A DNA stretch of 64,000 nucleotides from positions 372,001 to 436,000 of the forward strand of contig NZ_JABGNA010000001.1 of assembly GCF_013149275.1 (NCBI RefSeq). Direction: 5' to 3'. A program made the position numbers and the translations under genes. The DNA is from Mucilaginibacter sp. SG564. Its GTDB lineage: Bacteria > Bacteroidota > Bacteroidia > Sphingobacteriales > Sphingobacteriaceae. A model generated the notes under the pieces. That model saw only the letters and a program-made list of their open reading frames with translations, ran no database searches and was not told the DNA's origin. Of the stretch, positions 1 through 9,700 are shown in pieces; the stretch's first letter is position 1; the number at the start of each line of letters is the position of its first letter.

Positions 1-1063
1 CCCTGACATTAATTTGTGCTTTACCCGCTTTACCTTCTTTTGTTTTAACCAGAATAACACCATTACCTCCCCGGGCACCGTATAAGGCGGTGGCACTCGC
101 GTCTTTTAATATCGAAAAGCTTTCAATATCATCCACATTTAGCCGGGCCAGATCATTTGACGTTAACTCCACGTTATCAATCAGTATTAAAGGACTTTGA
201 CGATATCCGAATGTAGTTACCCCTCTAATAAAAAATTGCGCGTTATCCTGTCCCGGTTGCCCGCTAGGTGTATAGGCTATAATACCTGCAACCTGGCCTG
301 CCAACGCGTTGGTAAGGTTACTTGCAGGTATTTTTAAATTGGCGGGTTTTACTGTAGTAACAGATCCTACAATGGCCTCACGTGATTGTTTTCGGCTATA
401 AGCGGTTACAACCACTTCGTCAGCGGCTTGTACGTCTTCTTCCAGCGCTACATTAAACACCTTATTTTGTGGGGTTACTGTGAGCGTTTGTGATTTAAAA
501 CCAACAAAGGTTATTTTAATTACAGCATTGTCCTTTACATCTAAAATAAATTTACCATTAACATCTGTCACTGTACCCAGCTTAGAATTACCAACCACCG
601 AAATGCTCACCCCCGGCAGCGGTACACCCTTGTTATCCTTGACCGTCCCTGTTATGGTTACGTCGGCAACAATTAAAGCTGGTGTAACTGTTGGTTTTGC
701 TACTGCCGACTCTTTAATGATGATAGATTTGCCATCAATAATATAAGAGAGATGGAAGGTTTTCAGAGCAGTGTTCAACGCTTCTTCAAGAGATGTGTTT
801 TTAAAGTCGACACTCAGTGTATAGTTCTTTTGAGGCCCTTTGGGCGACCAGAATACATTATACCCAGTTTGGCGATTTATTTCACTGAATAGCTGTTTTA
901 ATGTGACATCGTTTTGTTTGTAAGTTATTTTTTGTGAAAAGACCGATGCACTAACCTGCATAAATGCAAGCAGGAGTATAAGGCTCGTTATTTTCATTAT
1001 AAGAAGGAATTTCTTGGTGTAGCACGAAGGCTTACAAATGTTTGTAGTAAAATTTTTGTACAT
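1..1063 (-). CDS. SusC/RagA family TonB-linked outer membrane receptor with STN domain (partial, 3' end outside window)
   Basis: Outer-membrane TonB-dependent receptor that would import a ligand and signal through the adjacent FecR and sigma factor. The ATG at 1063 gives an N-terminus beginning MYKNF, with a positively charged leader about 22 residues ahead of the hydrophobic signal core; this long leader is typical of Sphingobacteriaceae SusC proteins. A second in-frame ATG at 997 would also leave a signal peptide. After the signal come an STN domain (about residues 45-120), a carboxypeptidase-regulatory-like beta-sandwich containing KGVPLPGVSI, and a plug with the usual SILKDASATALYGARGGNGV motif. 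The barrel runs off the window. It lies downstream of the fecR and sigma genes on the same strand, so it is the likely output of that cell-surface signalling module. The substrate cannot be told. Confidence 0.9.
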   Translation of the reverse strand, partial: MYKNFTTNICKPSCYTKKFLLIMKITSLILLLAFMQVSASVFSQKITYKQNDVTLKQLFSEINRQTGYNVFWSPKGPQKNYTLSVDFKNTSLEEALNTALKTFHLSYIIDGKSIIIKESAVAKPTVTPALIVADVTITGTVKDNKGVPLPGVSISVVGNSKLGTVTDVNGKFILDVKDNAVIKITFVGFKSQTLTVTPQNKVFNVALEEDVQAADEVVVTAYSRKQSREAIVGSVTTVKPANLKIPASNLTNALAGQVAGIIAYTPSGQPGQDNAQFFIRGVTTFGYRQSPLILIDNVELTSNDLARLNVDDIESFSILKDASATALYGARGGNGVILVKTKEGKAGKAQINVR

Positions 1064-1127
1064 TTGTTTAGGCTGGTTAATGTTAAAATTGTTATCTCCA
1101 ATAGCGTTTTAGTTTAATAAGCTTTAA

Positions 1128-1156
1128 GATCAGAGACATCGCGAGTGTCTCTGGTC
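1128..1156 (-). terminator. Hairpin between fecR and the STN-type susC
   Basis: GATCAGAGACA at 1128-1138 pairs with TGTCTCTGGTC at 1146-1156, an 11-bp stem with one wobble and a 7-nt loop. On the minus strand it is followed by an AT-rich but not uniform tract (TTAAAGCTTATT). It may be a partial terminator or an attenuating hairpin separating fecR from the receptor gene. Confidence 0.45.
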
Positions 1157-1249
1157 CTGCTTTTAAACTATTTCCTTTTTATTAGCTGGAATCTTTCATT
1201 TTCTTCTCGGTTTAAATGGTTTAAAAAGTTTATAATTAATTTGGTTTAT

Positions 1250-2377
1250 TTATTTTTTAGCAACTCTGATTGTAGATCCGCTAATGATGAACCGGTCATT
1301 TGTGATCTGCTCCATTATTTTTAACAAGGCTGATAGATTAGCAAAGCGGGTAGTAACCGCAACGATCGTTTCTTTTTTTACACTTTCATCTTCATATACA
1401 ATTTTTACATCGTACCACCGGGCTATCTGCCTCATGACGCTTTCCAGCGGCTCTTCATTAAACCTGAAATTACCATTCTTCCAATCTATGGCTTCACGTG
1501 GATCAACTGTTGATATTTTAAACGTTGTTGTAAGATCAGCTTCCTGCCCCGGTTTTAATGTTGCATTTTTATCTCCTGCTATAATTTTAACAGCCCCCTC
1601 TAAAAGTGTGGTTGTGGTGTTTTGCTCATCCGGATAGGCATTTACGTTAAAATGAGTTCCTAAAACCTCAATTACCTGTTTATTGGACACTACCCTGAAC
1701 GGGAGAGCTTTATTATGTGCTACTTCAAAATAAGCCTCCCCGGTAAGCTCAACCCTGCGTTCATTGAACGAGTCAAAACTTACCGGATATTTTATTGATG
1801 ATTCCGCATTAAGCCATACCCGCGTGCCATCTGATAACAGCAATTGATATTGGCCACCTTTGGGGGTTTGCATCGTATTATACTGCGGAAGGGTATTTTT
1901 AACAGCATTGGGGTTGGCGCTATAAACCAGTTTACCATCGGCTGTTTTGGTGATTTGGCTTCCACTTTGTTGCGCTATTTTACCGGTTGCTACATCGGTC
2001 AGAAGCACCTTAGATCCATTTGCCAATACTAAAATGGCTTTATTGCCACCAGGTCTAATAGGATGTTCCTGTGCTATCGTCTGGTTTTGGGCTGTTTTGT
2101 ATTTATTAAAAAATAAAATAGTACCTGCAGTAAGCATAATCAACAGCGATGCCGCAACGGCCCATCCCTTATAATTAACGGAGCGTTTTTTTTGAAAATC
2201 TATCTCATCGAGGAGGCGCATCAATATTTCTTCGTGAACATCGTCTTCCTCCTCAGGGAACTCTGAATCCTGACTGGAAACAGAACTATACCAGTTTGCC
2301 AGCGCCTGTTTTTCGGCATCCGTGGCTATCCCTTGCTGGTGTTTTTGTATTAAGCTATAAATGGTTTCGCGGTTCAA
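1250..2377 (-). CDS. FecR-family anti-sigma factor
   Basis: Inner-membrane anti-sigma regulator of 375 aa that would hold the neighbouring ECF sigma factor inactive until the outer-membrane receptor is occupied. The N-terminal cytoplasmic part (about 1-68) precedes one membrane segment (about 71-92, AVAASLLIMLTAGTILFF). The periplasmic FecR domain follows, with the family pattern TPKGGQYQLLLSDGTRVWLNAESSIKYP and RRVELTGEAYFEVAHN around residues 170-225. The C-terminus holds the STN-like/DUF4974 domain that contacts the receptor, containing EEPLESVMRQIARWYDVKIVYED. Length is usual for Bacteroidota FecR. It lies about 100 bp downstream of the sigma gene and upstream of the STN-containing receptor. 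Confidence 0.93.
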   Translation of the reverse strand: MNRETIYSLIQKHQQGIATDAEKQALANWYSSVSSQDSEFPEEEDDVHEEILMRLLDEIDFQKKRSVNYKGWAVAASLLIMLTAGTILFFNKYKTAQNQTIAQEHPIRPGGNKAILVLANGSKVLLTDVATGKIAQQSGSQITKTADGKLVYSANPNAVKNTLPQYNTMQTPKGGQYQLLLSDGTRVWLNAESSIKYPVSFDSFNERRVELTGEAYFEVAHNKALPFRVVSNKQVIEVLGTHFNVNAYPDEQNTTTTLLEGAVKIIAGDKNATLKPGQEADLTTTFKISTVDPREAIDWKNGNFRFNEEPLESVMRQIARWYDVKIVYEDESVKKETIVAVTTRFANLSALLKIMEQITNDRFIISGSTIRVAKK

Positions 2378-2484
2378 TTGGTATTGCGCTTTATATAATG
2401 GTATGTTACATGAAAAGGGCGTTACCCTACATCGGTGATAAAATAAATTTAAAAATTTTGAGGAGTGATGTTAAAATGGCAGTC

Positions 2485-3072
2485 TTAAAGGAGGGAACGG
2501 TATAATAGAATAGATGTCAATGCTAATATGCCGTATTTTTTGAGTCCACCTCGGATAATCTTGAGAGCCCGGGTCAGATTGGCTTCGACACCTTTTTCGG
2601 AAATTTGCATCTGGATGGCAATCTCTGAATTCTTCATGCCAATTTCGCGACTATACCGAAATACAATCCGGCACTTTTCAGGAAGTTCCTCCACTATACT
2701 ATCAATGTATAGCTGCAAAAAGCGCGCGTCTAATTTGTGTTCATCGTTGGTGAAAAGTTCAAATTCAATATTTTTATTGGCAAGCGCAGCCCGTCGTTGC
2801 TCTTTCTGATAGTAATGGTATATACTTAACTTAATGGAGCCCGCCAAAAAAGCGGGTAGGTTTTGAATATCGGTAAGATGACGTTTTTCCCATAATGAAA
2901 TAAACACATCATGTACAATATCTTTAGAAACAGTACTATCCTTACAATGATTCCATGCAATGGCCAGCATTTGTTTCCAATATCTATTATAAATTTCGGT
3001 AAACGCGGCCTGCCCATCCTTTTTTAAGGAAAGGGCTAATCTTTCATCGCTGTATGTGCTATAATCTGGCAT
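2485..3072 (-). CDS. ECF RNA polymerase sigma-70 factor (FecI-like)
   Basis: Extracytoplasmic-function sigma factor of 195 aa. Region 2 is visible around residues 20-85 (FTEIYNRYWKQMLAIAWNH, then DIVHDVFISLWEKR), and region 4 around 125-180 (LPEKCRIVFRYSREIGMKNSEIAIQMQISEKGVEANL), which is the pattern of the Bacteroidota RNA polymerase sigma-70 family. Region 3 is absent, as expected. It heads the three-gene module sigma-FecR-SusC on the minus strand, a layout that in Bacteroidota couples substrate detection at the outer membrane to transcription. The hydrophobic C-terminal tail (LALTSILLYRSLL) is slightly unusual but common among these proteins. Confidence 0.93.
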   Translation of the reverse strand: MPDYSTYSDERLALSLKKDGQAAFTEIYNRYWKQMLAIAWNHCKDSTVSKDIVHDVFISLWEKRHLTDIQNLPAFLAGSIKLSIYHYYQKEQRRAALANKNIEFELFTNDEHKLDARFLQLYIDSIVEELPEKCRIVFRYSREIGMKNSEIAIQMQISEKGVEANLTRALKIIRGGLKKYGILALTSILLYRSLL

Positions 3073-3445
3073 AAAAGTACAACTCTAATTAAGAGACATT
3101 AAAGAGTACCTAACAGCCTAAAGATGGCATAACATTCCATGCATTCAAATAAATAGCGCTTTTTGTTTCAAGTAAAAGTTTTATCATAATTTTTATTAGG
3201 GGTGAATATAATTATATCTGCATCTGTAATGGCAATTATACTATCAAGATGATTTTACCTGAGTAGTAAATTAAAATTCCAAAGCAATTTCAAACTTATT
3301 GATTATGTATGAGCTAATTACTTTTTGCTTGTAATGGTTTAAAATTGGTTATGAACGAACAAGTCAGATGGCTAATATAGTAAAATTCGGGAAATCATAA
3401 TCGTTTTTTAAATGATGAACAGAATGAAAGCAGAAAAAACCATTA
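3073..3445. other. AT-rich intergenic region between divergent sigma and TetR genes
   Basis: About 370 bp without a supportable gene. A minus-strand TAAGTTTG at 3291-3298 matches the -7 consensus TAnnTTTG, but no TTTG lies at the expected -33 distance. A single TGAAC half-site occurs at 3352-3356. No RNA gene or repeat was found. Confidence 0.5.
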
Positions 3446-3476
3446 TTTGGATAATGAACAACGTTCAGTATATTTG
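3446..3476 (+). promoter_or_regulatory. Bacteroidota-type promoter of the TetR gene
   Basis: TTTG at 3446-3449, a 19-bp spacer, then TATATTTG at 3469-3476 match the known consensus TTTG-N19-21-TAnnTTTG exactly. Transcription would start near 3484, about ten bases before the ATG at 3495. This excludes the TTG at 3447 as a start codon. Confidence 0.7.
3455..3467. promoter_or_regulatory. Candidate TetR operator 1 (autoregulatory)
   Basis: TGAAC-AAC-GTTCA is a 13-bp inverted repeat lying wholly in the spacer between the -33 and -7 boxes of the regulator's promoter, where bound repressor would block RNA polymerase. Related copies stand at 4126 and 4236. Confidence 0.6.
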
Positions 3477-3494
3477 CGCGACATTTTAGCATTC

Positions 3495-4106
3495 ATGGGA
3501 GTTACAGAAAGAAAAGAACGGGAAAAAACGGAGATGAGGGAGCTGATCACAGCTGCAGCCATGAAAATGTTCCTGGAGGATGGCTATGCTAAAACTTCCA
3601 TCCGGGGCATAGCTGATGCAATAGAATATAGTCCGGGTACCATTTATTTGTATTTTAAAGATAAGGATGAGCTATTGTATGAAGTACAAGCTGATGCCTA
3701 TGGCCGTTTGTTTGAAGTGTTTAAAAAAGAAGCAACAAGCACCGATCCGCTTGAAAAACTCAATCAGCTTGCCCGTGCCTATATCAATTTTGGGTTAAAC
3801 AACCCCGAACTTTATGATTTGATGTTTATCATTCGTGCTCCGATGAACGTAGACGAGGAACTTCACAAAGTTAATGGAGCGAACTGTCTGAATTTTTTGA
3901 TCGATTGCCTTACAGATTGTATTAATAAAGATCTGCTTCGTATGACCGATGTGCAACAAGCTACTTTACAAATTTGGAGTACTGTACACGGGTTGGTATC
4001 CCTTAATTTACGTTGCCGTTTAAAAATTATGGTCGAATCGGAGGAAGCTGTGCCTCTGGTATTAATAAAAACGATGGAAGATTATTTAGCGGCTGTAACA
4101 AAATAG
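3495..4106 (+). CDS. TetR/AcrR family transcriptional regulator of the efflux operon
   Basis: One-domain repressor of 203 aa. The N-terminal helix-turn-helix is clear: ELITAAAMKMFLEDGYAKTSIRGIADAIEYSPGTIYLYFKDKDELLYEV. The C-terminal ligand domain contains the pattern of TetR_C members (YINFGLNNPELYDLMFIIRAP). An upstream in-frame TTG at 3447 would add 16 residues, but it overlaps the promoter's -33 element, so the ATG at 3495 is chosen. The gene is directly upstream of, and on the same strand as, a tripartite efflux operon. It most likely represses that operon and itself, releasing DNA when a toxic compound binds. The inducer is unknown. Confidence 0.9.
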   Translation: MGVTERKEREKTEMRELITAAAMKMFLEDGYAKTSIRGIADAIEYSPGTIYLYFKDKDELLYEVQADAYGRLFEVFKKEATSTDPLEKLNQLARAYINFGLNNPELYDLMFIIRAPMNVDEELHKVNGANCLNFLIDCLTDCINKDLLRMTDVQQATLQIWSTVHGLVSLNLRCRLKIMVESEEAVPLVLIKTMEDYLAAVTK

Positions 4107-4125
4107 ATTTTTTTTAATCTATTAA

Positions 4126-4138
4126 TAAACAGTGTTCA
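4126..4138. promoter_or_regulatory. Candidate TetR operator 2
   Basis: TAAAC-AGT-GTTCA, one base from the perfect inverted repeat TGAAC-N3-GTTCA, lies 20 bp after the TetR stop codon and upstream of the efflux genes. The 9-mer GTTCATTAT continues past its right arm and is shared with sites 1 (inverted) and 3. Confidence 0.5.
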
Positions 4139-4235
4139 TTATATAAACATTGAATATTTTTAAAATAAGTTGATAGAATAAAAGTATGTGAAACACCATA
4201 CCAAGTAATATTTAATAATTTTTTTACTTTTTAAC

Positions 4236-4248
4236 TAAACATAGTTCA
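4236..4248. promoter_or_regulatory. Candidate TetR operator 3
   Basis: TAAAC-ATA-GTTCA ends two bases before the ATG of the TolC-like gene. Repressor bound here would block elongation or early initiation. No clear -7 box was found between 4139 and 4235. Confidence 0.5.
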
Positions 4249-4250
4249 TT

Positions 4251-5630
4251 ATGTATACGAGGTTCATAAAAGGATTAATTCCTGTTTTTTTATCGCTATG
4301 CCATATAAGTGCATTTGGCCAAAGCGATCATCGGCAACTTGACGAATATGTGAATATAGCATTCGCACAAAATCAGGGACTAAAAGAGCAACAGTTTGAT
4401 CTGGACAAAGCCATGTTTGCCTTAAAGGAGGCGCAAGCTATGTATTTGCCAACCGTAAGTTTACTTGGAAGTTATACCAAGTCGGCAGGGGGGCGTACCA
4501 TAGATGTACCGGTTGGTGATCTGGTAAATCCGGTTTACACCGCGCTCAATCAGTTAACCAATTCAACCAGATTCCCTCAACTTAAAAATGAGTCTTTTCT
4601 GCTAAGCCCCAACAACTTTTACGATGCCAAGGTGCGTACCTCGTTGCCGCTTATTAATGCGGAGATCCGCTATAATAAGCTGATTAAGCAGCAGCTCATC
4701 ACCAGTCAGCAAGCGGCTGTAAATGTTTATAAAAGGGCTTTGGTAAAGGATATTAAGACCGCTTATTACCGGTACTATCAATCATTACAGAGTATTGCTA
4801 CCTATAACAGCGCTATGTTATTGATAAAAGAAAACATCCGGGAAAACGAAAGCATGCTACGAAATGGTGTTCGTAACGGCACTGCATTATTGCGGTCAAA
4901 AACCGAACAGGAAAAAAACAATGCTGCTTTGATACAGGCGCAGCATGCTATGCAAAATGCGAAATTGTATTTCAATTTTCTACTCAATCGCCCGTTACAG
5001 GATTCTATAATTATAGAAAGTAAAATGGTTACAGCTGTAGTTGCGATACCCGATACTTCCCTTGGTACCAGTCGTCGTGAGGAAATAAAACAACTACGTA
5101 CCATGCAGCAGGTTTACACGCTTGATTATCGCTTGCAGAAATCAGGTTTTATACCTAAGGTTAGTACTTTTATAGACCTCGGTTCACAGGGAAATGATTT
5201 TAATGTGAACAACAAAACCCGGTATTATTTATGGGGTGTAAATCTGCAATGGGATATTTTTACCGGTGGGCAGCGTAAATATCGTGCCGAACAATCAAGA
5301 GCTAATGTAAATGCAACAACTGCCCAGCTCGATCAAACCCAGCAATCTTTACAATTACAACTTGATCAAAGCTTTAATAACTATCAATCTGCCATAGCGA
5401 CTTATAAAAGTATCACTGCACAGCTCTTGTTTGCAGGCAAATACTATAACGATCAGTTAAAAGCCTACCGGGCAGGGCAATTGCTTTACCTGGAACTGGT
5501 AGATGCGCAAGATCAACTAACCAATGCACGCCTGCAAATGGCAGACGCGGAAGCTAACGTACAAATTGCCCTTGCCGAACTTGAACGCGAGCAGGCTACT
5601 TATCCCATTAACAATCCTAATCAGCAATAA
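4251..5630 (+). CDS. TolC-family outer membrane efflux channel
   Basis: Outer-membrane channel of 459 aa forming the exit duct of the tripartite pump encoded with the next two genes. A signal peptide ends near residue 24 (HISAFGQ). Two OEP repeats follow, each rich in long amphipathic helices: about 30-235 (LDEYVNIAFAQNQGLKEQQFDLDKAMFALKEAQ, with PTVSLLGSYT) and about 265-450 (WGVNLQWDIFTGGQRKYRAEQSRANVNATTAQLDQT, ending YLELVDAQDQLTNARLQMADAE). The motif W-D-I-F-x-G-G is typical of the family. It is the first gene of an operon with five bases before the adaptor gene. Confidence 0.93.
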   Translation: MYTRFIKGLIPVFLSLCHISAFGQSDHRQLDEYVNIAFAQNQGLKEQQFDLDKAMFALKEAQAMYLPTVSLLGSYTKSAGGRTIDVPVGDLVNPVYTALNQLTNSTRFPQLKNESFLLSPNNFYDAKVRTSLPLINAEIRYNKLIKQQLITSQQAAVNVYKRALVKDIKTAYYRYYQSLQSIATYNSAMLLIKENIRENESMLRNGVRNGTALLRSKTEQEKNNAALIQAQHAMQNAKLYFNFLLNRPLQDSIIIESKMVTAVVAIPDTSLGTSRREEIKQLRTMQQVYTLDYRLQKSGFIPKVSTFIDLGSQGNDFNVNNKTRYYLWGVNLQWDIFTGGQRKYRAEQSRANVNATTAQLDQTQQSLQLQLDQSFNNYQSAIATYKSITAQLLFAGKYYNDQLKAYRAGQLLYLELVDAQDQLTNARLQMADAEANVQIALAELEREQATYPINNPNQQ

Positions 5631-5635
5631 AGTAT

Positions 5636-6712
5636 ATGAAAACCTTTAAATACACCAGTTTATTATTATGCATTCCTTTGATGTATGCCTGCAAATCGCA
5701 CCCGGCATTCGTAAATAAAAATGAAGGAACTGATACTATCCCCGTGCAAACTCTACCACTAAAGCAACAGAATAATAATGCTGCTATGAATGTATCCGGG
5801 CAATTCACTACCGATGATGAAGTAATGCTATCTTTTAAAACAGGAGGGATTATTAATAGCCTCAATGTTAAAGAAGGCGATGCGGTAAAAAAAGGCCAGC
5901 TGCTAGCCACCCTAAATCTTACCGAAATTGATGCACAGGTACAACAGGCAAGTCTTTCTGTTGAAAAAGCACAGCGCGATTATCAGCGCACACAAAATTT
6001 GTATAAGGATAGTGTAGCCACGTTGGAGCAGCTACAAAATAGTAAAACCACGTTGCAACAGGCACAGCAGCAATGGAATATGGCTAAATACAATCGCCAA
6101 TATTCAGAAATACACGCGCCCAAGGATGGTTATATATTACGTAAACTGGCTAATGCCGGGCAATTGGTAGCTGCAGGAACAGCCGTTTTGCAAACCAACG
6201 GCGCAGAAACCAGTAAATGGATATTACGTGTCGGTATTAGCGATAATGAATGGGCAAGACTGCAATTGAATGATCGTGCCCAGATTCAAACCACGGCATT
6301 ACCTGGCCAAATGCTTCAGGGAGCAATCAGTCGTAAATCCGAAGGGGTTGATGCCGTTACCGGTACTTTTAGCGCCGATATTACGCTCGACGGTAAAAAA
6401 GTTAAAGGGATAGCGGCAGGTATGTTTGGTAAAGCCGTCATTACACCGTCGCGAACAACGGTGGGTGGAAGTGAGTGGCAAATTCCTTACGAGGCATTGC
6501 TTGATGGAGATGGTACCGCCGGTTATGTATTTATTACCAACGATAATAAAACAGCGCACAAGGTAAAAGTAGCTATTGCCGGAATCAATAAAAACACGGT
6601 TACCATTAGCGCCGGGTTGGAAGATGCTAAAGCGCTGATTATTTCAGGTTCGGCTTATCTTACCGATAACGGTGCTATTGTTGTTCAATCACCTAAAACC
6701 GCAAGCAAATGA
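5636..6712 (+). CDS. RND efflux periplasmic adaptor lipoprotein (membrane fusion protein)
   Basis: Periplasmic adaptor of 358 aa that bridges the RND pump and the TolC-like channel. The lipobox LMYAC places the lipidated cysteine at residue 19. The biotinyl-lipoyl-like halves read VMLSFKTGGIINSLNVKEGDAVKKGQLLATL (about 62-92) and IHAPKDGYILRKLANAGQLVAAG (about 158-180), flanking an alpha-hairpin rich in Gln and Ala. Beta-barrel and membrane-proximal domains follow. Its stop codon overlaps the start of the pump gene by the sequence ATGA, so the two are translationally coupled. Confidence 0.93.
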   Translation: MKTFKYTSLLLCIPLMYACKSHPAFVNKNEGTDTIPVQTLPLKQQNNNAAMNVSGQFTTDDEVMLSFKTGGIINSLNVKEGDAVKKGQLLATLNLTEIDAQVQQASLSVEKAQRDYQRTQNLYKDSVATLEQLQNSKTTLQQAQQQWNMAKYNRQYSEIHAPKDGYILRKLANAGQLVAAGTAVLQTNGAETSKWILRVGISDNEWARLQLNDRAQIQTTALPGQMLQGAISRKSEGVDAVTGTFSADITLDGKKVKGIAAGMFGKAVITPSRTTVGGSEWQIPYEALLDGDGTAGYVFITNDNKTAHKVKVAIAGINKNTVTISAGLEDAKALIISGSAYLTDNGAIVVQSPKTASK

Positions 6713-9700
6713 AAATATCAGAATATGCTGTAAAGAACAGCCAGTTTACGCTGGTGATCTTTATTATGATTATTGCTTTGGGGATAACCACCATGTTAAA
6801 TATGCCCCGGTCGGAAGACCCCGAGATGCATCCGCCTGCTTTTTTGGTTATTGTTAATTATCCGGGAACAAGTCCGCGTGATATTGAAGATAGGGTGGTA
6901 ACACCATTAGAAAAAACGATAGGAGGGTTAGATGATATTAAACGCATCCGTACCAATATCTCCAACGGGGTTGCTGTATTAAGGATTGAATATAAGTATA
7001 GTAGTAATATCGACTCTAAATACCAGGAGATAGTACGGGAGGTAAATAATAAACGAAGTGAGCTCCCCGCCGATATTACCAGTATTGAGATTCAAAAACA
7101 ACAGCCAACCGATGTAAATGTATTACAGGTTGCCCTGGTATCAGAAAATGCTCCCCGTAGCTTATTGCAGCATTTTGCCGAGAAATTGCAGGACGAATTG
7201 GAAAAGGTATCTTCATTAAAACTGGTGTCTATCTTTGGTTTACCGGGGCAACAGGTTAGGATAGAACTTGATCTCGAAAAAATGGCTCAAATGCATTTAC
7301 CTGTAAGTGCTGTAATTAACAGTTTACACAGTGAAATGGCCAGTGTTCCTGGTGGTAGTATCGATGCTGCCCATCTTACCTTTAATATTAAGAGTAATGA
7401 TTATCGTACACTCGACGCGGTAAACAGTACGATTGTTTATGCTGCGAATGGTAAAAATATTCTACTAAAAGATATTGCCCACGTGTATTATGGCTATGGT
7501 GAAGAAAAGCATATCACCAGATTGAATGGGCATCGCTGTGTATTTGTAACCGCGGCCCAGAAGGATGGCGAAAATATCAATAAAACCCAGGCAGATTATA
7601 GTAAGGTGCTTGCTAGTTTCAAAAAGTTATTACCCGCCAATATCGATCTGGTACAAAATTTTGATCAGGCGGATAATGTAAGCAGGCGCTTAACCGGTTT
7701 GAGCCATGATTTTATTATCGCTATTTTACTGGTGGCTGTTACTTTGTTGCCTCTGGGTATCCGTCCGGCGATTATTGTGATGATCTCTATTCCGCTTTCA
7801 CTTGCAATTGGCATTGTGCTTTTACAATTGTTTGGCTTTAATTTAAACCAGTTAAGTATTGTGGGTTTGGTGGTTGCCTTGGGACTTCTGGTTGATGACA
7901 GCATCGTGGTAGTAGAAAATATAGAGCGCTGGATGCTGGAAGGCCATAGCCGTTTGGAAGCGACCTTGAAGGCAACCGGTCAAATAGGGAAGGCCGTAGT
8001 GGGGTGTACCGTTATCCTAATCATCGCGTTTATGCCCTTGGTATTTTTACCCGAAGGATCGGGAGATTTTATCAGGTGTTTGCCATTGGCTGTTATTTTC
8101 TGTGTATTAGCATCTATGCTGGTATCCTTAACCATTATTCCGTTTTTATCAAGCAGGTTATTAAAAAATCATACCGGCAATCCCGAGGGAAACTTCCTGA
8201 TGCGCGCTTTGAAAAGATTGATCCATGGAAGTTATGCCCGTTTGCTGGATAAAGCGCTTCAACGCCCATTTTTAACCATAAGTGTAGCGGTTGTTTTGTT
8301 TGTATCTGCCATCTATCTGTTTGGTGTTATTGGGTTCAGCCTATTCCCGTCGTCAGAAAAGCCGCAATTCCTGATCAATATTACTACGCCTAATCAATCC
8401 AATTTGCCTTATACAGATAGCGTTTCTCGGGAAATTGAAAAGCAGTTAAAAAAAGAACCGCTTATTCAATATTATGCTACTAACGTAGGGCATGGTAACC
8501 CACGTATTTACTATAATGTAAATGCAGAAAATAACCGTAGCGATTTTGCCCAGCTTTTTGTACAGTTCGACAACGATACCAAGCCCGATCAAAAATTAGC
8601 CTTAATTCAGCGCTTACAGCACAGATGGGCGCATTACCTGGGCGCCAAAGTGGAAGTGAAGAACTTTGAACAAGGGCCACCGGTGGTGGCCCCTATAGAA
8701 GTACGTTTGTTTGGCGATAACCTGGATACGCTTCGGGCCTACTCCTTAAAAGTTGAACAATTGCTACACCAAACAGCAGGTACCATGTATATCAATAATC
8801 CGGTAAGTTTATTGAAAAGTGATATACGTATAGCGGTTAACAAGGAGAAAGCCCAGCAACTGGGCGTAAATTCTTTAGCAGTAGATCAGATTGCCAGACT
8901 GGCGGTTACCGGTTTGGATATGGGGACATATTACAATAACGATAACAAATACGGTTACACTGTTTTACTTACCCGGATAAAAGAAGGTCGCCCAAGTATT
9001 GATGCCTTCCGGAATCTGTATGTAAATAACGCTCAGGGGAGTGCTTTACCCTTGAAGCAAATTGCCGATCTGCAATTGGAAGCTTCGCCTGCGGTTATTA
9101 ATCACCAGGAAAAAAAGCGGGTTGTATCCATACAGGCCAATGTGCAGAAAAGTTTTCTGGTTAGCCGTGTTATAGATGATGTAACTCAAAACATGGATAA
9201 GCTAAAGCTCCCTGCTGGTTACAGCTATGAAATGGGAGGTGAAGTAGAATCAAAAAACAATTCCTTTGGTGGTTTTATGAGCATTATCCTGGTTACGGTA
9301 TTTGTATTTATAGCGGTTCTTGTACTATTATTTAAAACATTTAAAAGTACGCTGATCATCCTTTCGGTGATACCATTAGGAGTAGTAGGAGCGGCGGTAG
9401 CGCTTTGGGTTACGGGTAATTCTTTGTCATTTGTGGCTATCATCGGGTTAATAGCCCTGGCTGGGATCGAAGTAAAGAACACGATTCTGCTGGTAGATTT
9501 TACCAACCAGTTAAGACAGCAGGGTAAGGGATTGCAGGATGCCATCCGCGAAGCTGGTGAGGTGCGGTTTTTACCTATTGTATTGACATCTCTTACCGCG
9601 ATAGGCGGGCTGATCCCAATTGCCACATCCACCAATCCTTTAATATCCCCATTGGCTATAGTGCTTATCGGTGGATTAATAAGTTCTACGTTGCTATCCC

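Noticed and set aside
1284..1637. 117-codon plus-strand ORF opposite fecR
   Set aside because: It is a shadow of a well-supported fecR gene.
3447..3494. TTG start extending the TetR protein by 16 residues
   Set aside because: It overlaps the -33 box of an exact promoter whose transcript begins after it.
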